NCBI GenBank assembly: GCA_944325105.1
Contig: CALUYW010000008.1
Span: 1 to 64,000 of the forward strand
Length of the DNA: 64,000 nt
Direction of reading: 5' to 3'
DNA from: Candidatus Gastranaerophilales bacterium
GTDB lineage: Bacteria > Cyanobacteriota > Vampirovibrionia > Gastranaerophilales > Gastranaerophilaceae
The notes under the pieces are model-generated. The model was not told where the DNA came from. It did no database searches and saw nothing but the letters and a program-made list of their open reading frames with translations. Below are positions 26,214 to 34,475 of this stretch, piece after piece (position 1 is the first letter of the stretch; each line of letters opens with the position of its first letter). The position numbers and the translations under genes are program-made.

Positions 26214-26415
26214 TTCAGTATATATCCCAAGTCCTATTTTAACAATATTGTCATTTAATCTTGGTTATTTGACATCATATATCTATATGAAAACACTCTT
26301 TTTTATTCGCTTTATCGGATGATGTTGAGGCAAATGGAATTAAGTAGAATAAAACTTGTTACAAATGCGTAACAAATTAAATATCCCTAATCAGCCGCTT
26401 TATGCGGCTCTTCTT

Positions 26416-26664
26416 TTATAGGGTTATTTCTTCGTACAGTTCGGGAGCCTGATTTATAGATACATTTCCTTCGGGTACTTTCAGAATGCGAACTTTTTTT
26501 ATTGTATCTTTAAATTCAATTGTTATGATATCCCCTGCTTTTACTGTCTTAGCAGGCTTTGCGGGGTTGTCATTTACAAATACTCTGGCACTTTCGCACA
26601 CAGAGTTTGCAACCGTTCTTCTTTTAATTAATCTTGATACTTTTAAAAATTTATCCAGCCGCAT
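26416..26664 (-). CDS. S4-domain RNA-binding protein (RqcP/YabO-like)
   Basis: This 82-residue protein is essentially one S4 domain (MRLDKFLKVSRLIKRRTVA, FVNDNPAKPAKTVKAGDIITIEF). It resembles RqcP/YabO, which binds stalled 50S subunits with RqcH during C-terminal Ala tailing. No rqcH gene is in the window, so the role is inferred. Its start lies 14 bases inside the end of the upstream PfkB gene, so the two are coupled. A hairpin (26393-26409) follows its stop. Confidence 0.85.
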   Translation of the reverse strand: MRLDKFLKVSRLIKRRTVANSVCESARVFVNDNPAKPAKTVKAGDIITIEFKDTIKKVRILKVPEGNVSINQAPELYEEITL

Positions 26665-27706
26665 TTATTACTTTTACCTTGTATTCAGGGTGTTTAGCAA
26701 GTCTTTTTTCTATTTCTTCAAAAGTCAAAAATCCTTCTTGTGCGCCAAATTTTTCAATAACCGCTGCAGCGTTAACCGAAGCGTAAGAAAGTGCTTTTAT
26801 AATATCTTCTCCATATTTTTGAACAGATGCAACAAGAGTTGAGCTAAAGGCGTCCCCTGCACCAAGGGTAGAGACAACTTTTGCGCTAAATTCGGGCGCA
26901 TGGTAGAAGTTTTTGCCATCATAACTGTATACGCCGTATTTACCGTCTGTTATGACTACAATCGAATCATTTTTACAGTGGAGTTTTTTGAGCATAGTAA
27001 TAACATCGGGGTGAATTTCAGCGTCAGAGAATTTTTCATCCTTTGTATCGGGACGAACTTCTATTTTTGTAAGCATGGAGGCTTCTTCTTTATTCATAAC
27101 GACTATTTTTGCGGTTTTTAAAATATTGTTGAAGTATCTTTCACCCTTTTTAATTGCCGTACTTCCCGCGTTAATTGCAAGGTTTATGCCGTTATTTGCG
27201 GCATAATCTGCTATTTTATCAAGAAGTTTGTTTGTATCGCCTGCAAGTGGCGCAACATAGAGCCATTTTGCTTCTTTAAATTTATTAAAATCTATCTCAT
27301 CTTCCCTGATAGTGGCGTTTGCGCCCCTGTGTGCAAGGACTGTTCTATCCCCTTGAAAACTTACAAGGATTATTGAAAGCCCTGTCAGATAGTCTTTAGA
27401 GTGAATTATATTTGATGTGTCTACCTTATCATGTTTCATTTTATTTTCTATAACAGGGGCTATCTCATCATTGCCGAGCTTTATTATGGTAGAGGTTTTC
27501 AGTCCAAGGTTAGCAAAGTTTGCAGCGGTATTTATGCCGCCTCCGCCTATGTTTCTTGAAAAGCCGTCTATTTCAACTTTTGCTCCGTACGGGAATGACA
27601 TAAACTCTGTTTTTTTCTTCAGTGAATTAACAGAGACGATATTTGCTCCGTCGCTTTCAACAAATATATCCAAAGTAGCTGAGCCTATTGTAATAACATC
27701 AAACAT
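26651..27706 (-). CDS. PfkB-family sugar/nucleoside kinase
   Basis: This 351-residue ribokinase-fold enzyme phosphorylates a sugar or nucleoside. The N-terminal family motif GGGGINTAANFANLG (54-68) and the C-terminal catalytic GAGDAF (282-287, base Asp285) are intact. The substrate cannot be named; fructose 1-phosphate, ribose and adenosine kinases share these marks. The S4 gene overlaps its 3' end. It is divergent from recF, with promoter-like sequences in the 75 bases between them. Confidence 0.9.
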   Translation of the reverse strand: MFDVITIGSATLDIFVESDGANIVSVNSLKKKTEFMSFPYGAKVEIDGFSRNIGGGGINTAANFANLGLKTSTIIKLGNDEIAPVIENKMKHDKVDTSNIIHSKDYLTGLSIILVSFQGDRTVLAHRGANATIREDEIDFNKFKEAKWLYVAPLAGDTNKLLDKIADYAANNGINLAINAGSTAIKKGERYFNNILKTAKIVVMNKEEASMLTKIEVRPDTKDEKFSDAEIHPDVITMLKKLHCKNDSIVVITDGKYGVYSYDGKNFYHAPEFSAKVVSTLGAGDAFSSTLVASVQKYGEDIIKALSYASVNAAAVIEKFGAQEGFLTFEEIEKRLAKHPEYKVKVINAAG

Positions 27707-27781
27707 TTTTTCTCTCTTTTCTTTGAAATTGTCTTTTCTTTATTATACATACTATAATAACTTTGTACAAAGGCTAATAGT

Positions 27782-28873
27782 ATGTTTTTAAATTCTATAA
27801 AATTAAATAACTTTAGAAACTATGAAATACTTGAACATAACTTTTCAAAAAGAAAAACTCTCTTTGTGGGTAAAAATGCTCAAGGCAAGACTAATCTTTT
27901 AGAGGCGGTTTATTACTTAAGCGCGCTAAATTCTAATCGAATTAAAAAAGACTCCGAGCTTATTAAATTCGGTGCAGAAAGTTCTAGTATATCTGCTCTT
28001 TGTACAAAAAACGATGTTGAAGTTTCTCTTGAAGTTGTTATAAATCCTCCAAAAAATAAAATCTTAAAAGTTAACGGCCTTAAAAAAACAAAATCACAGG
28101 AGTTCTTGAGAGTTTTAAAGGTGGTAAACTTCTCAAGTGCTGATTTAATGCTTATGCGAGGAGAGCCTTCAAATAGAAGAAAATGGCTTGATTTAGCTAT
28201 ATGCCAAGTGTATGGGGCGCATTACGATAAACTTGCAAAGTTTAATAAAATAAGGCTGCAAAAGAGCAATTTTTTGTCTATGTATTCTCAGGATATGAGC
28301 TTGTTAGATGCTTACAATCTTCAAATGTCTATAGCTGCGGCAAATATTATTTATTTAAGAGTTAAGTTTTTGCGTGAACTTGAAAAAATTGCAAAAGAAA
28401 AACATAAAACAGTATCTGGCGAAGAAAATCTTTCCTTAGGTTATGAGTGTGAGATAGATTCAAGCCTTTCTCTAAAGGAGCTATCTGAAGTCATATATGA
28501 GAAATTATCCTCAATGAAAGATGAAGAAATACGCCGTGCACAGTGCCTTTTTGGGCCACATAGGGATGATGTTTCTTTTTATATTAATGAAATTGATGCT
28601 AAAAAATACGCTTCTCAAGGACAACAAAGAACTCTTGTGCTGGCACTTAAGCTTGCTGAGCTTGATGTTATAAAGGACAAAACGGGCGAAGTGCCGATTT
28701 TACTTTTGGATGATGTTTTAGCCGAGCTCGATAATGTTCGACAAAATTATCTTCTAAGGGCAATATCTGATGATACGCAGACAATAATCACAAGTGTTGA
28801 TACTTTAGCTTTTGATGAAGAGTTTTTATCTGATGTTGACATAGTAAAAATTTCTCAGGGTAAAAAGATATAA
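27782..28873 (+). CDS. recF: DNA replication and repair protein RecF
   Basis: RecF is an SMC-like ATPase that loads RecA at gaps with RecO and RecR. The Walker A GKNAQGKTNLLE (30-41), the Q-loop region, the signature before QGQQRTLVLALKLAE and the Walker B LLLDDVLAELD (near 310) are all present. The 363 residues are normal. A -10 TATAAT lies about 25 bases upstream. It is not linked to dnaA or dnaN here, and the bidirectional terminator follows directly. Confidence 0.96.
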   Translation: MFLNSIKLNNFRNYEILEHNFSKRKTLFVGKNAQGKTNLLEAVYYLSALNSNRIKKDSELIKFGAESSSISALCTKNDVEVSLEVVINPPKNKILKVNGLKKTKSQEFLRVLKVVNFSSADLMLMRGEPSNRRKWLDLAICQVYGAHYDKLAKFNKIRLQKSNFLSMYSQDMSLLDAYNLQMSIAAANIIYLRVKFLRELEKIAKEKHKTVSGEENLSLGYECEIDSSLSLKELSEVIYEKLSSMKDEEIRRAQCLFGPHRDDVSFYINEIDAKKYASQGQQRTLVLALKLAELDVIKDKTGEVPILLLDDVLAELDNVRQNYLLRAISDDTQTIITSVDTLAFDEEFLSDVDIVKISQGKKI

Positions 28874-28900
28874 AAAAGGCTCTCGGTTAGAGAGCCTTTT
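28874..28900. terminator. Bidirectional terminator between recF and the 28.9 kb gene
   Basis: AAAAGGCTCTC (28874-28884) and GAGAGCCTTTT (28890-28900) form a perfect 11-bp stem with a five-base loop. Confidence 0.92.
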
Positions 28901-28916
28901 ATCTGAATTCGGTTTT

Positions 28917-31124
28917 TTATTTTTCTTCGTTTTTCTTTTTGTCTTCTGCTTCAAGATATTCATTGATTATTCTATCTGCTTCATCAAGTGACATTTCTAA
29001 GTCTACTTTCATGGCTTCACCCTCGTAGTTGCTGATATTTTCTGCCATTTTTTGGTTTTTATATCCGTATGCTTCGTTTTGGGCGTTATTTAATTTTGTC
29101 CTTAATGCAGATTTGATGTTGCCGTAACCGTTTGCGTCCTGTATAAGGTCTGCAAATTCATTTATGTTTGCAAGTTTATCACCTGCTTCTTTAAAGTTTT
29201 TGTCTATCGTGTTGTCTACTGTGTTGCCATCAAGCTCTGAGTAAATATTTTCGCCTAAAATTGGGTCGTAAACTGCTTTCATGTAGTCTTCGGTTACATA
29301 TTTTTGATATCCTTCGGCTGTTTGTCCGTTACTTAAATTAACATCAAATGTACCTGTTATGAGTGAATTGTTGATGTTTATAAAGTCTTCGCTGCCATTG
29401 GTACCATCAGGTCTGTCTTGAGTTTTTTCGGTAAATGATTTAAGGTCGATACTTTCAATGCCAAATTGTGACGCTGTTAAAAATTCATAATCACGGTTTG
29501 TATGTTCGGTATTTAGTATAAGTATTTTATCCAGATTTTCACCTTGGATTATGCCGTTTTCATCTGCAAAACTCCAGAGTTCTTCCATACCGTCATCACC
29601 GTTAGCTCCAACCATTTCGGTAAAGTCATTCAGTACGCCGTCTTGGTTTCTGTCTATTGCAAATTCATAACTGTTGTCACCAATATGGAAACCAACCGGG
29701 TCTGTCCTTTGTGGTTCACCTTGAACGGTATCGTCACTTACACCTCTTTTGATTGTAACATCAGGGTAGTTTTTCTTAATTTCAGCTTCAAGACTGTCAT
29801 ATGTACCTTTTGATTTATCATCACCTATTGGAAGCGTTATTTCTTTTTCGCCAAGATTGTAGCCTATGCCGCCACCGGGCCATAGCCTTGTTAATGTATA
29901 GGCTGTTTCTTTCCAGCTGAAATCATTATTTTTCATCTCTGTAATGATTTTATCGCCGTTTATCGCTTTATCCATTTCGGCAACTTGAAGGTCATCTCTT
30001 TGTCCGCCACCTTCAACGGCACCAAAGCCTTCTAAGAATTTTGTATATATAGCATTTGCATCTGTTCCATGACCGTATGGTACAACAGCTCTGCCATCAT
30101 CCCCATGGGAGATGCCTATTGACGGATACAGTTCTTTTACGGTGTCAAGCATTTCTTTTTTAGTAAAGCCGGCGCCTTGCATATCGGTGATTAGACCATT
30201 GTCAAGTGCTTCCGAGAATGATTTTAGTTGCGCGTTGTTTGCACTGTACGGGTCAGCACCCGGGGTTGCTTCTGCAATGTTTTTACTGTATTTTTCTTTT
30301 ACTTCATCCTTGCTTTGTGTTGTTACGGCTTGTGTTTGATTGTCTCTGTTTGCCATACGAGAAGTGTATTGTGCCAGATATCCGTCTGCCAAATCTTCTT
30401 TTGCGGGAGTAAATATCGGTACGGACGGGTCAGTGTCGGATGTTTGATAACTGCCTGCGGCATCAGTCATATTATTTTTGGTCAATTTTAGCAGGTCGAG
30501 AGTGCTTTTTGTTGTTGCATACTGAGAGTTTAAACCGTCAATATCATTAAGCAGGCCTTCCATGCCGTTAACCATGTTGTTTAATTTTGTTTGTGGCGTA
30601 GTAAGATTATTAATTGCATTATCGATTTTTGACTTATCGCTCACGATATCTGAATTTACGTCATTCATTTGCTCGGCTATAAATTGAGATAGTGTTTTTT
30701 CTCCGCCGTTTCTTTTTGAGTGACTGTCATTTTCGTAGTGATATTGTGCGTTGCTAATTGCAGTGTCAATCCACCTTTTTGAATTTTCTTCAAAATCTTC
30801 GGTATCGCTTACAATTTTTGCTACATCGCCTGATATTTGACTTTTTATTGATTCAAGTTCATCTTGCTTGTCTGCGATTTTATCTTCAATTTCTTTTATT
30901 TTTTCATCAAATTCTTTGATTTTTGCTTCAAGTGTTTCTATTTGGTCTTCAATAGTTGCTTTCTCTGTGGTTGAGTTAAAGTACTTCTGTTTGAACAGTT
31001 CAGATAAGGCTTCTTTCTGCTCGGTTCGTGATTTTGAATAAATACTGTTTAAGTTGCCCGTTACTTTGGTCAACTCACTTGCTCTTTTTGCGCTTGTGAT
31101 GTTTGCATTTAACTCTGTTCCCAT
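28917..31124 (-). CDS. Cysteine-free coiled-coil protein with an EF-hand-like loop, unknown function
   Basis: This 735-residue protein has no signal peptide, no membrane segment and not a single cysteine. The N-terminal part (about 40-215) is coiled coil. Two related modules of about 55 residues follow (about 310-365 and 391-445), each with an ITxM start, F-x2-KE, a P-x2-GI turn and a P-x-G strand end. Near 487-498 is a canonical EF-hand/dockerin-type calcium loop (DRNQDGVLNDFTE). The tail is acidic and helical. Lack of cysteine and of a Sec signal is common in proteins exported by flagellar or type III machines, which is only a hint. AAAGGAAA precedes the ATG. Confidence 0.75.
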   Translation of the reverse strand: MGTELNANITSAKRASELTKVTGNLNSIYSKSRTEQKEALSELFKQKYFNSTTEKATIEDQIETLEAKIKEFDEKIKEIEDKIADKQDELESIKSQISGDVAKIVSDTEDFEENSKRWIDTAISNAQYHYENDSHSKRNGGEKTLSQFIAEQMNDVNSDIVSDKSKIDNAINNLTTPQTKLNNMVNGMEGLLNDIDGLNSQYATTKSTLDLLKLTKNNMTDAAGSYQTSDTDPSVPIFTPAKEDLADGYLAQYTSRMANRDNQTQAVTTQSKDEVKEKYSKNIAEATPGADPYSANNAQLKSFSEALDNGLITDMQGAGFTKKEMLDTVKELYPSIGISHGDDGRAVVPYGHGTDANAIYTKFLEGFGAVEGGGQRDDLQVAEMDKAINGDKIITEMKNNDFSWKETAYTLTRLWPGGGIGYNLGEKEITLPIGDDKSKGTYDSLEAEIKKNYPDVTIKRGVSDDTVQGEPQRTDPVGFHIGDNSYEFAIDRNQDGVLNDFTEMVGANGDDGMEELWSFADENGIIQGENLDKILILNTEHTNRDYEFLTASQFGIESIDLKSFTEKTQDRPDGTNGSEDFININNSLITGTFDVNLSNGQTAEGYQKYVTEDYMKAVYDPILGENIYSELDGNTVDNTIDKNFKEAGDKLANINEFADLIQDANGYGNIKSALRTKLNNAQNEAYGYKNQKMAENISNYEGEAMKVDLEMSLDEADRIINEYLEAEDKKKNEEK

Positions 31125-31182
31125 ATTATTTCCTTTCGCACCTGTTTTTTTATTGTTATAATCCTTGTAAAATCCATACTAA

Positions 31183-31219
31183 AACTGAGCGTACAAATTG
31201 GTCTTCGTCACGCTCAGTT
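31183..31219 (-). terminator. Leftward terminator after the 31.3 kb gene
   Basis: AACTGAGCGT (31183-31192) pairs perfectly with ACGCTCAGTT (31210-31219). On the minus strand the stem is followed by TTTT. Confidence 0.6.
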
Positions 31220-31269
31220 AAAAACTTTATATTTATTTGTTATTATTTTACATTTTGTAACAATGGTAT

Positions 31270-31998
31270 TTACATTTTAGGTGCTCTCAGGTTTTCTTCA
31301 AGTATAATCGGTAGTTTTTGACCTTTTTTAGCTTTATAATGAAGTCCCGGAGAAACAATGCCGGACAATAAACCTACGCCGCCACCTATTGAGCCACCTA
31401 TAATAAGTCCGGTAATGACGTTACCTCCCGCAACACCAATTGCCGCACCTAAACCCGTGCCTACACTTCCTATTGATATTGTGTAGGCTGCAATTTTTTT
31501 TGCGGTATCTTTACCTGTCATTTGCAGATAGTTCTTTTTCCCTGTAATTCTTGCGCATATTGGAATGTTTTTTCCGTCAGGGAAAATTATATGGGTAAAA
31601 TTCACGCACACAATGGCGTTCCTTGAGAACCAGCGTGGTTTTTTAATACTTGTAATTTTAGCAATGAGGGATGATTTTTTTGGAATTATGCAAGTTCCTT
31701 CTTGAGTTACCAAATTATCTAAAAACTCAAACTGTATAAAGTCGCCTTCTTTGTAATACCTTGAGTTAAAATTTTGTGCAAATGATATTTCAATAACATT
31801 TTCTTTTTGCACTATGTTTTCAACGTCCGTTACTTTTACCAGATTAACTTTTGAATATTTTTGTCCTGCAAGGTGTTCAACACTAACCCCTTTGTCGCAA
31901 GGCGGATTTTCGTAATCTTGCGCGAGAGCAAAACCGCTAAACATAAAGTTTGCAAAAGTGATAGTCATTAAAAGGCTCAATACTTTTTTAATTTCCAT
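31270..31998 (-). CDS. Exported protein with a glycine-zipper segment
   Basis: This 242-residue protein has a signal peptide (hydrophobic core about 8-26, ending FALA before QDYENPP). A beta-rich region follows (about 45-155). The segment at about 175-212 repeats Gly every three to four residues (GTGLGAAIGVAGG, GGSIGGGVGLLSG), which could insert in a membrane or pack against one. Family not recognised. It is 9 bases downstream of the PilZ gene on the same strand, so the pair may be co-transcribed and c-di-GMP-linked (inference). It ends in its own terminator. Confidence 0.7.
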   Translation of the reverse strand: MEIKKVLSLLMTITFANFMFSGFALAQDYENPPCDKGVSVEHLAGQKYSKVNLVKVTDVENIVQKENVIEISFAQNFNSRYYKEGDFIQFEFLDNLVTQEGTCIIPKKSSLIAKITSIKKPRWFSRNAIVCVNFTHIIFPDGKNIPICARITGKKNYLQMTGKDTAKKIAAYTISIGSVGTGLGAAIGVAGGNVITGLIIGGSIGGGVGLLSGIVSPGLHYKAKKGQKLPIILEENLRAPKM

Positions 31999-32007
31999 AA
32001 ATTCTCC

Positions 32008-32658
32008 TTATAATTCGGAATCGAGCATTTTTCTTCTTTGTGCTGCTTCAAATTCAAAACATTTTTTAACTATGAAATTTATACCTTTTTCGTTAATTGT
32101 AACGAAGGCAAGCGAAGTGTCATAATATAACTTGCCATTGTTTTTTATTGGTTTTACTTTAATTTTTTGTGCCAAAGTTGTAATGCTTTCTTCTTCAAAA
32201 AGCAGTTTAAGCTCTATTTTTGAGTATGAAGAAATATCCTCATCTAGCAAAAGGTTAATACCTTTTGCGCTTATATTTCTTGATGTTGCATGAATTGTTT
32301 TCTTGTATCCTGAGTTTATCAGGGTTAATATTGTTTTGACCTTTAAGTTGACTCTTATATATTCCCTTCTTTGCATTTTTTCTACCAAAGAAGGCAGTGA
32401 TAAGACGCACTCGTTCTGCGAGCAGGATAAAAATTTGCACTTAAGCTTAAATATCCCGCCGTTAGTGTATGCATATATTTCTACGGGTTGATTTGCAACA
32501 CAAGAAAATGCAAGATTTTTGCTTATGGGTTTTGTGATTACAATTTTATTTTCGTCTTGACTTTTAAATGTGCTAAAAAACCTTATTGCCCCACTTGGGG
32601 TTCTTATAATAAGGTCGATTTTTTTCCCGAAGCTTATGTAGTTTAAGTATTCTTCCAT
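32008..32658 (-). CDS. PilZ-domain c-di-GMP-binding protein (YcgR-like)
   Basis: This 216-residue protein has an N-terminal YcgR-like beta domain (about 5-90) and a PilZ domain (about 95-205). The c-di-GMP signature is complete: RREYIR (97-102) and NISAKG (128-133). YcgR-type proteins transmit c-di-GMP to motility or envelope machinery. A TATAAT ends eight bases before the ATG with no Shine-Dalgarno sequence. It neighbours other signalling genes (STAS-like, degenerate kinase) and shares the window with a sigma-28 factor. Confidence 0.88.
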   Translation of the reverse strand: MEEYLNYISFGKKIDLIIRTPSGAIRFFSTFKSQDENKIVITKPISKNLAFSCVANQPVEIYAYTNGGIFKLKCKFLSCSQNECVLSLPSLVEKMQRREYIRVNLKVKTILTLINSGYKKTIHATSRNISAKGINLLLDEDISSYSKIELKLLFEEESITTLAQKIKVKPIKNNGKLYYDTSLAFVTINEKGINFIVKKCFEFEAAQRRKMLDSEL

Positions 32659-32666
32659 ATTGGTTT

Positions 32667-32672
32667 ATTATA
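32667..32672 (-). promoter_or_regulatory. -10 element of the PilZ gene (leaderless start)
   Basis: TATAAT on the minus strand ends eight bases before the ATG. Confidence 0.55.
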
Positions 32673-32724
32673 CCAGATTGATTTAAAAATGTATAATTCC
32701 TTTTCATTACCCGCAAAATAACCC

Positions 32725-32811
32725 ATGTGGCTATTTACAAAGCATTTTAAGACTTATATTATTCTTATAGTGCATATTCCACTCTCACTCGTAAACTGTT
32801 TTGCCCGATAA
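32725..32811 (+). CDS. Possible 28-residue hydrophobic peptide
   Basis: A short frame starting MWLFTKHFKTYIILIV and ending VNCFAR, with a single hydrophobic helix. TATAAT at 32692-32697 could promote it. The stop codon lies inside the stem of a strong rightward terminator, which otherwise has no obvious gene. No Shine-Dalgarno sequence. Small membrane peptides of this form occur as type I toxins or regulators, but the evidence here is positional only. Confidence 0.35.
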   Translation: MWLFTKHFKTYIILIVHIPLSLVNCFAR

Positions 32812-32833
32812 CATAAAGTTATCGGCTTTTTTT
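32805..32833 (+). terminator. Rho-independent terminator, rightward
   Basis: CCGATAAC (32805-32812) pairs perfectly with GTTATCGG (32818-32825), followed by C and seven T. On the minus strand no T-run follows the stem, so it serves a rightward transcript. Confidence 0.85.
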
Positions 32834-33176
32834 ATTTAATGAGTCTGAATCTTCTTCTGGTAAATACTCTTTTATTTTCTATAAAGTCCTCTTCCCTGTA
32901 GTATATTTTTGGAATATTTTCTTGCCCCAGAAGATATATTTGTGTTGTAAGCTCGGCTTGTGCGCCATATAGCGCTATTCCCTTGGAATATATTTTCTTT
33001 ATAATGTTTGAATTATCAAAATTTTTTACACTATTAAGATTAAGAGCAAGGCATTTTACGTTTTTTATGTTTGTATCAATAAATTCAAATAGTTTTTCAA
33101 GTAATTCATTGTCAAAAATGCTTTTTTTAATATCAAGCAAAAGATGTCTTCCGTGTTTTCTTATAACAAAATCCAT
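32832..33176 (-). CDS. STAS-like domain protein
   Basis: This 114-residue protein has the strand-helix rhythm of a STAS or anti-sigma-antagonist domain (HLLLDIKKSIFDNELLEKLFEFI, VKCLALNLNSVKNFDNSNIIKKI, QAELTTQIYLLG). The usual phosphorylated Ser/Thr after the Asp is not obvious (NFDNSN). The last ten residues are strongly basic (RRRFRLIK). If correct it could act in partner switching with the nearby kinase-like protein or the sigma factor. The assignment is by fold pattern only. Confidence 0.45.
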   Translation of the reverse strand: MDFVIRKHGRHLLLDIKKSIFDNELLEKLFEFIDTNIKNVKCLALNLNSVKNFDNSNIIKKIYSKGIALYGAQAELTTQIYLLGQENIPKIYYREEDFIENKRVFTRRRFRLIK

Positions 33177-33304
33177 TTTGTCTGAAATCCTTGTAAAATC
33201 CGTATATTAGATTATACATTTTTATTTACGGCTACTTAATAGGTTTAAAGTTGAATAATTTTTATACTTTAGTTTAAAGTATGATTTGTTTTTTTGTTTT
33301 GTTT

Positions 33305-33315
33305 TATGTTAGAAT
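33305..33315 (+). promoter_or_regulatory. Extended -10 promoter of the kinase-like gene (leaderless start)
   Basis: TATGTTAGAAT ends nine bases before the ATG at 33325. Confidence 0.6.
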
Positions 33316-33324
33316 TAGTTTCAA

Positions 33325-34458
33325 ATGGACTTATTAAGATTTTTCAAAAGACCTAAAAAGGACGATATTTTTAATAAATTTCCCGACGGAGTTCTGGTTG
33401 TTTCGCTTGAGGGTAAAATTCTTGATGCAAATAAGAAGGCTCTGGAGATGCTTTGTTGTTCGAGAATTGAACTTGTTGGCGAGTTTTTCTCTACGTATGT
33501 TGAGGGTGGTTCAAACCTCTTGAATAAAATTATTTCTTCGCAAAAACAAAGCGTATCAAGAGCAAAAGTAAGAAACTCCGAAGAAGAAGTTTATTTTGAA
33601 ATATCTGCGTCACGTGATAGTGAAGAGCAAAAAGTGTATGTTACGCTTCGTGATGTCAGTCAAAATTATAAAATGCAAAATATGGTAAACGGGCAGTATG
33701 AGCTTGCCAGAAATATTATTGATGAGAAGAACAACTATCTTGTTAATATTTCAGGCGAAATTTTGTCAAATCTTGCAACGATTGAAGGATTTTCAAAAGC
33801 ACTGACTGATGGTGTCGGTGGTGTCTTGATTGACAAGCAGATGAAATACATCAATATAATCAACAAAAATGCAAAAGATTTGACATACGATTTAGAAAAA
33901 CTTTTTACTATTTTCAGACTTGAGTCAAATCTTTACCAATATGACTTTAGAAATTTTGATATTGTAAATATGCTAAATGCAATAGTGAAGCAGTATGAGC
34001 ATTTCTTTGCAAAGAGAAAAATGCCGTTTGAAAGTAATTTTTCCACACTTTCATCAAGGGCATGTTTTCTCGACCCGAGTGTATTTGAATATATAGTAAA
34101 AAGTATACTGGATATTTTCTTGCAGAATATGCAGGTTGGAAAAGTTACCCTCAGTGCAGGCAATCCTCCGGTTGCCTTTCTGGAAACTCACGAGTTTGAA
34201 GGCAAGGGCGAGCTTGAGCCTTCCCAATATGTGCTTTTTGAAATGAAAGCAAGTGAGTTTTTACTGGATGAAGAAGAGTTAAACGCACTTTTTGAACCTT
34301 ATTCTTACATAAACAAAAACAAGCGCTCTGTTGGCATGAAGCTTGCATTTGTACTTGTGAAAAAGTTTATAAAGCATTTTAAGGGCGATATCTGGGTTTA
34401 TTCAAAGCCTGCATTTGGTACCATGGTGAGTTTTGTTATTCCAATTGAGCGCAAATAG
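33325..34458 (+). CDS. PAS-containing degenerate histidine kinase lacking the phospho-acceptor His
   Basis: This 377-residue protein has an N-terminal PAS domain (about 15-115), a HisKA-like helical pair (about 130-200) and an HATPase-like C-terminus (about 210-374). In the H-box the motif reads YLVNISGEILSN, with Gly144 where His is expected. The N-box lacks its Asn (SILDIFLQN) and the G1 DxGxG is absent, while the G2-like end (GMKLAFVLVKKF, FGTMVSFVIP) survives. It is therefore probably a pseudokinase acting as a scaffold or sensor. An ABC ATPase gene follows after 17 bases. Its mRNA is probably leaderless. Confidence 0.85.
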   Translation: MDLLRFFKRPKKDDIFNKFPDGVLVVSLEGKILDANKKALEMLCCSRIELVGEFFSTYVEGGSNLLNKIISSQKQSVSRAKVRNSEEEVYFEISASRDSEEQKVYVTLRDVSQNYKMQNMVNGQYELARNIIDEKNNYLVNISGEILSNLATIEGFSKALTDGVGGVLIDKQMKYINIINKNAKDLTYDLEKLFTIFRLESNLYQYDFRNFDIVNMLNAIVKQYEHFFAKRKMPFESNFSTLSSRACFLDPSVFEYIVKSILDIFLQNMQVGKVTLSAGNPPVAFLETHEFEGKGELEPSQYVLFEMKASEFLLDEEELNALFEPYSYINKNKRSVGMKLAFVLVKKFIKHFKGDIWVYSKPAFGTMVSFVIPIERK

Positions 34459-34475
34459 TCTAGAGGATGAATTAG

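Noticed and set aside
32805-32833. GCCGATAA on the minus strand as a sigma-28 -10 element
   Set aside because: It is part of a terminator stem and no TAAA lies 14-16 bases upstream.
31161-33205. A shared 19-base sequence (TAyGGATTTTACAAGGATT, minus strand) upstream of the genes ending at 28917 and 32832
   Set aside because: A 16-base exact match is expected by chance somewhere in a 64-kb AT-rich window, and its distance to the two starts differs (about 40 versus about 12 bases).
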